A stretch of DNA of 64,000 nucleotides, taken from positions 8,757,001 to 8,821,000 of the forward strand of contig CM034398.1 of the NCBI GenBank assembly GCA_019925095.2, written 5' to 3'. Source of the DNA: Dendrolimus kikuchii. Taxonomy: Eukaryota > Arthropoda > Insecta > Lepidoptera > Lasiocampidae. The translations under genes were made by a program, and so were the position numbers. The notes under the pieces were generated by a model. That model made no database searches, was not told the origin of the DNA, and worked only from the letters and a program-made list of their open reading frames with translations. This document shows, one piece after another, positions 25,301 through 37,300 of this stretch (positions are counted from its first letter, which is position 1; each line of letters begins with the position of its first letter).

Positions 25301-28300
25301 GAGGGATGGCGGGGTGTTCTAAAATGCTTGTAGAGTGTAAAAGTGAGTGTCTGTAACATGTTAAAACCGTAAGGTTCTCTGATTATAAAGTATTATGATC
25401 AGTTGCTGTTCTTTTACTACTATAAACCCTTCCGAGTTGTTGCAAGTATTACACCTCTACGAAACATTTCATTGTACGCGGATTGCCAAACAATTACCTA
25501 GTCTATTTGTTATTTCTCATAGTTTCTCGGACGGCCCTAAAGGCAGCTTGAAAAATTCACCAGTATAAAAATAGTAATATGTGTATAGCGTTGTAAAATT
25601 TTAGGTACTTTATATAAAGTGTAGTTTACTGAATAAAATAATATTGTCTCTGAAAAGCTAACTTAGTAGAACAATGTTGTGTTTAGAACTACCTTTGCGT
25701 TGGATGTCATCTTTTAAAGATTATTAAGCAAGTCCCAGATGACAACAACTGGCTAAAAGGTTGAAATAACGAGATTACTTGTCTTTAAAAATAAATAAGA
25801 CCCTTTATCTTCTATTTAAGGACACATGTAATCCTTTTTCTGTCAGACATCGCAAAATTAGGATTATTCATATCAACAAATAAGTAAGTTCTTACCTTTG
25901 ACGAAGGGTTAATTTAATTAATACTTTCGTTTGAGGTAAAGTAGGTAATGGATAGATAAAAAAGTCCAAATTAGACCATAACTATAATCTACTATTTTTA
26001 TAGGGTTTAACAGAAAATAACCCATATTTGATTAAAAAAAAAATTGGGTTCTGTAATTATTTTGGTAAAACTGAAGTCCTTATAAAATCCCTATGCAAGG
26101 ACTCATTTCATTGTAGATTGCTTTTTTTCCCAGTTAACACTGTGTAGAAAATGCGTCTGATGGAAAGCGGTTACGATCGCCTATGGACATTTATAACAGC
26201 AGAGGTGCTACCAATGCTGCTGTTTCCTAAAGGAGCCTGGCCACCAATGCCAGAAGAGAACTCAAGGTTGTTATGGCGGCACACTCTAGATACAGTGATC
26301 GGCAAACTTATTAGCCAAAGAGCCAAATATGAACATTACAACAATTTAAAAAAAAATGGGAGCCAAATCTGCTTGTTTAATAAATGTATTACACTAAATA
26401 AGTAGTACACTAAATAAAACTAAATTTCATACTTAATAAATATTTATTAATGCGAACAATATGCTTGTATCTCCTTGGGAAGTTTGAGTAAGTCAGGTTT
26501 GTATGTTGTGGTTTTTAATTTTAGTCATGATTCCAAGTTCTCATCAATAAGATTTATTATTGCGCCTTCCGTGGATATTTGTGCCAGAGCCGCACTTAAG
26601 GAGCCAAAGACATGCGGCTCTGGAGCCGCACTTTGCCGACCACTGCTCTAGATCAAGGCTGGTAGCCAACTAGATGGGCAAATGCTCTACCACCTGGCTA
26701 TGGGTTGTTTTGTCGCCTCTTACGACGACTGGTCGGCCGGCCGCAGGAAATTATTGTCGCAATTGCGCCGTAGCCGCAAAAGTTCAAAAGTGCGGGGCAA
26801 ATGTAACAATTTTTTTTTGATAATTACTGATCAATAATTTATCAAAAAAATTAACATACTTTTTTATGAATTGAGACGTGAGGTGGATTTTTCGTAATTT
26901 TCTTATACGTATTCTTACGAGTTGCAGGACTCGAATTAAAAAAAAATGCCGTTGGAATTACTACAGAATTTATTAGAACTATACAAACACGTATAACACA
27001 GGTACAAATATAACTGAACAAAATCAGTTCAACCGTAATGCGCGATTCAATAACATGCGCAAAGTCCGTCACTATATAGATTATCGAATGTACACACGTC
27101 TTGTCTCCCTGCTGATTATCGCTTGAGTGCCGATCTCTCCATTAGGCTATTGCTTTATACTGCACAGATACAATATGGCTGTAGATCGAATTTCTTAGAA
27201 TCAGTTCGACACACCCGTCTAATGACTGCCATAAAAGATTACTATACACAATAGACTGTTTTTCTAATTACAAATTTTAAACACAAAGTAAACAAAAGAA
27301 GTCCAAATGCGGGAAGGTAATAAACTGCAGGTGTGAATGGGTCTTTGTCGGTCGTAACAGTATTTTAAATTGAGAAAAAAAATCACCAAATCATCTCTAA
27401 TTAATGACATGAAACTACTTTACTCCATCAATGATTATCTAAACAGGATAAAAAAAACTACATCTTTATAAAAGGGAGATAATTTATTTGATTTTATTAT
27501 AACATTTATTGATTATATTTATTTTATTAACAGCTAGCGGACCCGACAGACTTCGTTCTGTCAAAAAGATTTGGAATGTGGCATTTTTTGTTCTTACGTA
27601 TTTTATAGCCGGGGCAAAAAATTCCTCGGAACAGAACCGTCACCCTGGAGATAGGGCAGTGTGTGGGGTTCAGCTCGGGTGACCAAAGTATCTTCGCTTG
27701 CACGAACTTTGGCCACCCTTCTGGGACCCACTAAAAAACCCCGACTGGGATGTCAGTCAGAGGGCTTCAAATTAAGAGGCAAACTTAGGGTTCAAACCTG
27801 ATTAGATTTCAATTTGGTCGGCTTCGCGTTATTATTTCTTTTGTTTTAGTTTCGCCACGCGACATTAGATCCTCTAACGCGCACACGCACACTGTTTTGA
27901 TAGATATGATTGAATTTGAACTTTGTGCAGCGGTAATAAAGTGCAAATTGACTCTTTAGCGTTAGGAACACACCTACATTGCTTAGACAACAGTGAAAGC
28001 TTGTCATTTAATATGAACTTTATTGAATAGAAATAAAGTTCAAATTGACTCTACATTTTAGTTACAAAACGTTTGTATGGGAAAAAGAAAAGGGCTGTTT
28101 TTAGGGGTTTTCCGGCAATTATTCGAATTTTTCTCTCCGTAAAAACTATCCTTGGACTTCAACTAACATTTGAAAAAAAAGAATTGGTCAAATTGGTCCA
28201 GGCGTTGTTGAGTTATGCGCTTACCAACACATTTTGCGATTTATTTTTATATTATAGATAAAATAATAATGCATCCAAAAATGACTGCGTTTGCGGAATC

Positions 28301-31300
28301 CCCGTTATCGGCCGAAAAATCAGTACCGAATGATACCCAAGGACGATGGCGTTGCTACAAGCCTTAATAAAAAAGATGAATCTGCGACTTAACATAATCA
28401 ATTGGTTTGCTTTTATAGCGCCGTATACACGGTTAGATTAAATCTAACATTCATACGTGTCTACTTGCACCCTGTAAAGAATGTCACGTGTCTTTCACAT
28501 ATGCCTTGATAATAAATGCCTTCGTTTAATGACACCTCGTAATTTTATTAATGTTTTGACCTGCTTGTTAAATGCTATTGTGTGTACGGGCTGTAAAACG
28601 GAGGAGGGCAGATTACATTAGAGGGCAAAAAATAGCTTAAAAGGAAGAATAATTGTAAACCTACACAAAATAGATATAGATATAATTGTAATAAATAATT
28701 CGATAAAACAGTTTTATATATTTAAGATAGAAATAAGGATCAGTTTGCAATAAAATTGTAACAGAATCTAAGATATTATCATTTAAAAACGATAATAATC
28801 AAAAAGTACAATAAATAAGATCTCTGTCCCGGATAGAGTCAGAGGTTGGCGAGAACAAAAAAAATGCACCGTGGGAGAAGTGCTCTAAACTCTTGATATA
28901 AAACAGATCGGAGGGTCCTGGCCGAGCCGGGGCATCGGTGTCAGGATTAACCCCGGACACACGATATGCGCTCAGGATAGCCGCATTCAACGATGTCGGT
29001 GGATCGGCTTACACCACACCCCTGCATTTTACAACAAGAGAAGAGGGTAATCGTTTAGAACTTTAATACAAAGCCACATTCAGAGTACTTAATGAATGAT
29101 GAACTATTTTCAACATTAAAGAGAAAATACATTTTCATGTTCGTAATTTAAAGTAATGTTTGCAACTTTTGCTTTGCTACAAATTGAAGCGAAATATTAA
29201 CTTTTATAAAACAGGAGAAAGAAAAATCTATCTTAGTAAATTACGTTTCATTGACCGTCCAATTCTGAGTGCGGCAGTTATTTTTAGAAACCAAACCTTT
29301 ACAGTTTTTGTCAACAATTTGATAACATATTTAGATTTTATCGGATAAAGTTATTTTTTAATACTGCCAAGTGCGATGATAAAATTTTATCTTAAAAGCA
29401 GACAAAAGGATAAGCCAAGATTTTTATAGGCGACGAACCCTTCTTTAAATTTTATAAATTTCAATAAAATGTTAACATCAGCCAATTTTAACAGTCATAT
29501 TTTTCACTTTAGCCCCTGGCGGTGCGCCAAGGGATATAACTGTTCGGGCTTTAAGGGCTCGTGAACTACATGTCACTTGGCAGGTAAGAATATTTTTCGG
29601 GAATTATTTAAGCTGCTTTAAGCATCGTTTCATAACCCGCTTTCTGATTTGTCATTGAAGTAGCGGTGCGAAGTAGGTATGCTCCGTATATGCGGTAGGT
29701 ACCGAAAGCTTACGCTATGTGCGGGAGCATGGCCGTCTTTACCTGGGCGTGCTAAGGGTACTTGACAAGGACCTAGGGTGCGCAATTCAATCGTCATATA
29801 CATGCCATGTATAATGTAATAGTTTTAAACAGATCATATCCGTATCATTAAATTTTTGCTAACTTAAAAACTAGATAATTTATTCCAATTTTTGACAATA
29901 TATACATTTTTTATTATAACTTAACTAACTTTTTGTGTTTTTTTGTTGACGAGTTTTTGACAACTCAGTTCAAACTTATTTTTGCACTCCAATATAGTTA
30001 AGACGGCCCTGTATGAGAGTGGCACAAACCGAGAGAATCAGGAAACGGCCATGGAAATATACGCGCTAGGTAAGCTTTTAGTACCGCATATACCAAGCAT
30101 GCTGATTCCGCACCGCTGCTGCACTGACAAATCAGAGAGCGGCCTTGTAATTACTATATGAGAATATTTTTACATAGCCACCACCAAGAGAAACATGGCA
30201 CGGCACATTATTAGGATATACGATCCGGTGGTGGGAAGTATCAGAAGATGGCAAAGGAGTTGTTAACGATAACCCTGGGTCGGAAAGTGGGGCAAGTGCA
30301 GATGCTACTAGTACTACACTAAGAGGTCTTAAGGCAGCCGCCAGGTACGGAGTAGCTGTAAGAGCTTACAACGCCGCTGGTACTGGACCGCTATCTCCGC
30401 CACATTATAGACATACATTGGAGTCACGTAAGTATTTAATAAATAATATCATCTCTTAAAACACAGTAAGAAATTTAAATCTGAAATAAATATATAATTT
30501 AAATAGAAATAACTTATAAGTAATTCTGACATTGTTGAAGTGAAACTTCTATATAAACGGGGTCGTAGGATATTTCTGTCATGAAAAAGCGTTTCGGCCG
30601 CGTGGAGCAGCGGCCTAAATTTAGACTAGACGTGGTGAGAGGCGGCATACTTTTAGAGTACACTATGGATGCGTTTTCTTGTTTCCGGATCGAATTCAGT
30701 TATTTTGTTTGATAAAATAAAATATGTCTAAATAAAAAATGCATTAATTAAAATGTACCTAACCTTACCAAATCATAATTTGCAGTAAACCTGCGAAATG
30801 TTTGCTGGGACACATAGTAGAAGTGAAACTTCAACAGACAAGTGGAAAAACGAATGGCAACGGATAAGTGGCAAAACGAATCGCAACAAAATGTTAACTT
30901 GAAGTTTTACGGGCAGGTTTTCAAATTGGACAAGTACATTAACAATCTGCGCGTAAAACTTCAAGTTAAAATTTTGTTGCGATTCGTTTTGCCACTTATC
31001 CGTTGCCATTCGTTTTTTCACTTGTCCGTTGAAATTTCACTTCTACTATGTGTCCCAGCACACATTTCGATTTTTATTTGTACTGCAAATTTGAATGAAA
31101 TAAAACCAATGATTCTTGGTTTGTCGTTTATTATATTATGTCAAAGACTAATAATAATATAATAATAAAATAATTAATATGCAACTATTTATAGCATATG
31201 GACAAAAAATTTACATTTTTGTCAATTAGGTGGAAATAATGAAAATTTATGTGTGTTTTCTGTACGCTTTTGAATAAAAGAGTGAAGCAAGAACTTACAT

Positions 31301-34300
31301 CCTCTTTTATTAACGTACTTACAATTTGTCGACACTGAGTGTTTTTTATTTTTTTAATATGACGTCGCGCGGCGTATGAATTTAGTGGGTCAAGTATCTA
31401 AGTAATTTTTCTATTATATACCAAAACATAGATATTTTCAAGTATAATATTCAAGTTGACACTAGTTCAATCTCTAGTCATATAGATTCCAGGCTATAAT
31501 GGTCCAAGCCATATAACCTGTAAATACATATGACCAAATTTTAAACATATCAGTAAAATGGTGATTCAAGCTATTGCTAAAACCTCCTAGTTATTTTATA
31601 AAAGTTAGTCACTAAGGTTGTAGGTATTGTCTCAGATCTAGATTGATTATTTTACAAGTTTCAAAGACGATAAATTTTGACTGTGATTAATATTTACAAG
31701 AGGAAACAGTCAAGTTTCTACTACCTACTCAGATTGATTGAAAGTGTTTCCCTCAGCTGTTGCCAACTTGGAAGCAGTAGCTTTAATGCGTTCGAAGTTC
31801 TGTGACAGAAGCGCTTTAAATAAATCCGTGCCGCTATCGACGTGAAGCGACGATCGTAAATTTCCCCATCAAAATGCAAAATGGCTTAATTGGACTGTGG
31901 CCTTTCGATCTAGGTCAAACGATTCAGAACAAATTGATAGCACTTTTGTAGACCAGTTTGTTACGATTTATATTTTTCACGGATAGTTTTTATTACAACG
32001 ATGATACGCTTGGAGTGAAAACCCTCTAGAATACTATCTACAATAGTGGGTTATCGCTTCGTTATCTAAGATGAGACTGCACGAACTCGTGGTTCAATAA
32101 TCATAGACAATTTCAACTCCGAACTAATTTTTGGCTTCAATGTTGATAATACTTTCCTAAATCTCGTGAGAGTTTGTTTAAAACATAATTCCTACATAAC
32201 AAATGGCTTTTTATAAATGTGACCATACCGGCCTAGGCTACACTGTACTCTCGTGGATATAAACCTTTCTCGGATATATGAGGACTAGCTGTGCCCGCGA
32301 CGTCGTCCGCGTGGAATTTGCTTTCAAAACCCTCCGATTTTGAAACATTCTTCATTGGTGCTCCGCTCCTATTGATCTTAGCGTGATGATATATAGCTTA
32401 TAGCCTTCCTCGATAAATGGGCTATCCAACACTGAAAGAATTTTTCAAATCAGACCAGTAGTTCCTGAGATTAGCGCGTTCAATTAAACAATATTACTAT
32501 ATTTGACTACAACACTAATATTTACATTTTAAATATCGCGATATCTTTTGAATGAAACGTCCGAATTGAATAATTCAAAAAGTTCTAAAAATGTATTTTT
32601 TTTTGTTTTTTTTTTTGTAGACCCGGGTGTCTCTGTCTTGGGACATGACAGAGGTATCTAAAAAAGGTATTGAATTCGTCTTGAATATGGAGTAATTTAT
32701 TTTGATAAGGATTAATACCAAGGTACAAAATAAAGAGTTTTTGAAGCGACGGCATTTTAATTATTTAAAAAAAATAAAAGAAAACACTTATTGTGAGATA
32801 ACTACAATAGTTAGACATATGGTTACGCATATTTTTTGTAGACAATTATATGTTCTGCAAAGTGGTATTACATTGTTTTGTTCTATAATCAATAGTTTTC
32901 GCAGCGCACGCCGTGTAAGGATTTTTTCGGGTCATTTTTTTACACCTTGGGTTGGGTTATTGGACTTTTAGTAAGGATCCCTAATTTTTATGAAAATATA
33001 ATATAGCCTATAGCCTTCCTCGATAAATGTACTATTCAAAACTGAAAGAATTTTTTAATTCGGACCAGCGGTTCTTGAGATTAGCGCGTTTAAACAAACA
33101 AACTCTTCAGCTTTATAATATTAGTATAGATATGTGAGGCGCTTAATTTCAAGTTACAGGCCACGTCTTATTGCTATGCAAAAATTGACTGCCACAATGA
33201 ATCTCTAATTTAAACGTTTGTAATAATAACCCCTTTAACATTGCGACGGGTAGACGCCATAGTCCCCATATTCTTAAACCCCTAATACCACTAGCAGTTC
33301 ACCTTAATAGCCCCGGTACTTTTTATTCTCATTTCCCACAATAGTCCTACACTGGCCGGGGCTTGTCCTTGGGTGCATTTTGGTATGGTGTAGACAGGGC
33401 TAATTGCCGGTCAGTGTTACGCCACATTTTCGTTAAATTTGTTAAGGGGCCTCTGCGTGTTGGCCTTCCCATTGCCTCACGCAAGTCCTCCAAAAGTCCG
33501 GGTCATATTTATATACATACATTACATAATAACCCCTTTAATAAAAAAATATTTAATCTATAAATATTTAATGTCTAACGCCAATAGGCAACCTGGAAGT
33601 TGTTATGTAGGTGTTATTAGTTAAAGATATTATTGCATGTAGGTAGTTAATAAAAGATCACACGTAACGAGATGTTTCATTTACGCGAGCTCCCTACACT
33701 ACATGGTGTCAGGTGTGAGAATAGTTATAAAAAATAAGTTTAAAGTGTAGTTAAAGATATATAAATAAGTTATAAATAAAAGTTTAATGTCAAAAAATCA
33801 ATATGTCGGTGCAAAGTGCAATATCAATATCTCAACCTCAACCGATGGACGAAGCGGGCAACATGGCGGACAATTGGCGCGATTGGAAAAAAACATTTGA
33901 CTGGTATTTAATCGCATCGGGCAAAGACAAAAGCCCTGATCGAGAAAAATGTGCATTATTTTTACATGTAATTGGTAAAATCGGCCGAGATATATTTGAA
34001 GAGTTCGATTTAAGTGCCACGGAACAAACAAATTACGCCGTATTATGTGCCAAATTCAACGAGCGTTGCGATCCACAGAAAAATATTAATTATGAAAGGC
34101 ATTTGTTTTTTGAAATGTATCAGGGTGAACATAATTTCGAGAAATATTTCGCATCGTTAAAAGTAAAGAGTAAGACATGCAACTTCGGCGATTTAAAAGA
34201 CAGTTTAATATTAACTCAAATAATAAGAGGCATAAAGGATAGTCAGCTACGCGAAAGAATGCTGAGAAAAAACGACTTAAAGTTGGAGGAAGCTGCGAAT

Positions 34301-37300
34301 TGGTGTCTCGCGGCCGAGGTGGCGTGCAAGCAGGCGGGTACAGTACGCGGAGACGCCGGGCAGGGCGCGAGCGCGACGAGCGGCTCGGGCGCCGCAGCCG
34401 GGGCGCGAACGGGAGCCGAGGCCGAGATCGAGCCGCTGCGAGCGCGCGCGCCTGCGGCAGCGGCGACGCCGCCGCGGGCGGTACGCTGGCGCGGAGGCAG
34501 ACAACAGGGCCACGTTGGAGGCCAATACCAACGAAAGTGTTCATCGTGTAATAGTGTTCATGCGTATAATCAGTGTCCCGCTGGTAAGGTGCGATGTTTT
34601 AAGTGTAACCGTTACGGGCATTTTGCGCGGTGTTGTAAGCGTACTTACGGAATAAACGAACTGTGCAGTGATTCCGAAAACGAAGGACAAGAGGTTGAAG
34701 TAGTGCTCAATGGTATCGAAAGGGCCGATATCAGTAGTATGGAGTGTAAAGGTTGGTACGCAACGATATCGGTTAACGAGTCGCCGATACGGTTTAAGCT
34801 GGACAGCGGCGCCGATGCGTGCGTTATGTCGCGCGATAGTTTCTTCGGCGCCGGGTTCCGCGGACGCATGCTGAAGCCCACTAACATTGTCTTACGCGAG
34901 GTCAGTAAAAGTATTTTACCAGTGCTCGGGTATTTCGAGGCGGTATTGTCATTTAGATCAATAAAATGTTATCATAAAATTTATGTTTTAAATGTTAAAT
35001 GTAATAATTTATTATCCCGAAGAGCATGTTCAGAGTTAAAATTAATAGAAAGAGTACAAGATATAAATAGCGTAGCCTCTTCTAACCCATTGTTAGACAT
35101 ATATAGTAGAGTATTCGAAGGTATAGGTCGTTTTCCGGGAGAACATAAACTATTAATAGATGAATCGGTTCCTCCCGTAGTATGTGGTTCGCGGAATATA
35201 CCAGTTAAATTAAAACCAAGGTTACAGGAGGAGCTGGAGCGTCTAGAAAAGTTAAATATTATTGAAAGGGTGGACGAGCCTACCGACTGGGTTTCCAGCA
35301 TAGTGCTGGTAGAGAAACCGGGAGGAAAATTACGTTTGTGCATTGATCCGCGACATTTAAATAAGGCGATTAAACGCAGTTATTTCCAGTTACCAACTTT
35401 GAATGATATTACCGCTAATTTATCTGGTTCTAAATATTTTTCGCATTTAGATGCAAGCAACGGCTTCTACATGCTCGCGCTTACGAAAGATAGCTCTAAA
35501 TTATGTACATTTGCAACTCCGTTTGGCAGATATAAGTTTTTGAGATTGCCTTTCGGAATAAGTTCAGCATGTGAGGTTTTCCATAATGCTATGTACACTA
35601 CGTTCTCAATGGAGGGGGTGGAAGTTTATACTGACGATATTCTGGTCCACGGCCCCACGAAGCAGATTCACGATGCGAGGTTAGAAGCCGTACTGAAGCG
35701 GGCTGCCGAATTCGGGGTACGTTTCAACCGCGAAAAATGCGTAATAGGCGTAGAAGAGGTAAAGTATTTAGGCCATATTTTTGATAGTAGGGGGATGCGG
35801 CCTGATCCGGAAAGAGTTAAAGTAATACAAGAATTGGCAGCTCCCACTTCTAGGAAAGAGTTAGAACGAATTTTAGGCATGTGCAATTATTTGTCTCGAT
35901 TTATAAATAGATATTCGGATCTAGTGGAACCTTTAAGACAGTTACTGAAACGGAACGTTGAATTTCAGTGGAATGAATCGCATGATAGGGTTTTTCAAAA
36001 AATTAAGTATTACATTAGTACAGCTCCAACTCTTAAGTTTTATAATCTGAATGAAGAAGTAACAGTTTCAGTAGATGCCAGTCAGACTGGCTTAGGGGCT
36101 TGTTTAATACAAGGCGGGAGGCCGATAGCTTTCGCTGCACGTACCCTCACCCCCGCAGAGTCTCGATGGGCTCAAATCGAAAAAGAAATGCTGGCTATAG
36201 TCTTCGGTTGCAGTAAGTTTCACCAGTACATCTATGGGCACGCTCGGGTTGTCGTAGAAACGGACCACAAGCCTCTCGAATCGATATTTAAAAAATCATT
36301 ATGTGATACACCTGTTCGATTACAGAGAATGATGTTGGTTCTCCAAAAATACACACTTCAGGTTAATTACGTGCCAGGGAAACTAATGTACGTGGCGGAC
36401 ACATTATCACGCATACCCCTACCGCGTAAAAGAGGTGAGGGGGACGACAGTAGCATGCAGCGTAAAATAGATCTTCAAGTAGCAGCTCTGTATGAGAACA
36501 CCAATTTTAGCAGTGATAAATTACAAACAATTAAATTAGAAACGGAAAAAGACTCAGTTTTAAGTGTTGTTATCAATTATTACTATGAGGGATGGCCAGA
36601 GTCAAAGAGTAAAGTTAGAAGTGAAGCGAAACTATTTTGGCCTGTAAAAGAAGAGTTGCATTCGGTGAACGGGGTATTGTTTCGTAGTGACCGAGTAGTT
36701 ATACCGGCATCTTTAAGAAAGGAAATGTTAGGAAGAATACACGAGGGCCATCTTGGCATCGAGAAGTGTAAACGTCGCGCACGTGACGTCATGTGGTGGC
36801 CGGGCATGTGTGCACAGATAGAACGCACCGTTGGCGAGTGCGGCGTATGCGCAGAGCACCGCAACGCGCAGCCCAAGCAGCCGCTGCAGCCCCATAAGCA
36901 ACCGGCCCGCCCCTGGGAGGTGGTGGCTACCGATATTTTTCAAATCAAAAATAATTATTACTTGTTAGTAGTTGATTATTATTCAAAGTTTGTTGAAGTA
37001 GTTACTTTGTCAGATTTACGTAGCATAAGTGTCATCAAACAAATGAAGGGCATATTTGCCCGACACGGTATACCAAGAAAATTAATATCAGACAACGGTT
37101 TGCAATTTAAATCACAAGAGTTTGAAATGTTTGCTAGGACGTGGGAGTTTGAACATGTTACCAGTTCACCATATTATCCTCGTTCAAATGGACTTGCAGA
37201 AAGAAACGTGCAAACTGTTAAGAGATTATTTGAGAAAGCTGCGAGAGATGGCAGCGATTCATATTTAGCATTATTAAACTTTAGGAATACCGTTATTTCA

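Larger units (their letters stand above)
20150..28906. other. Large intron between the two halves of FN1
   Basis: 8.76 kb, AT-rich and full of repeats: LINE tail at 20484, ghost exon at 21060, family A copies, an inverted-repeat MITE at 21833, LINE-like stretches at 21998-22205 and 22729-23240, hairpin at 23400, foldback at 23897, a nested hAT MITE at 26292 and GC-richer LINE-like fragments at 27531-27800 and 28050-28260. The parts 24260-26130 and 26760-27520 show nothing I can name. Confidence 0.85.

Noticed and set aside
30773..31162. Two open frames on opposite strands encoding nearly the same protein
   Set aside because: They arise because the DNA is a palindromic foldback element; no start context or family resemblance supports a gene.
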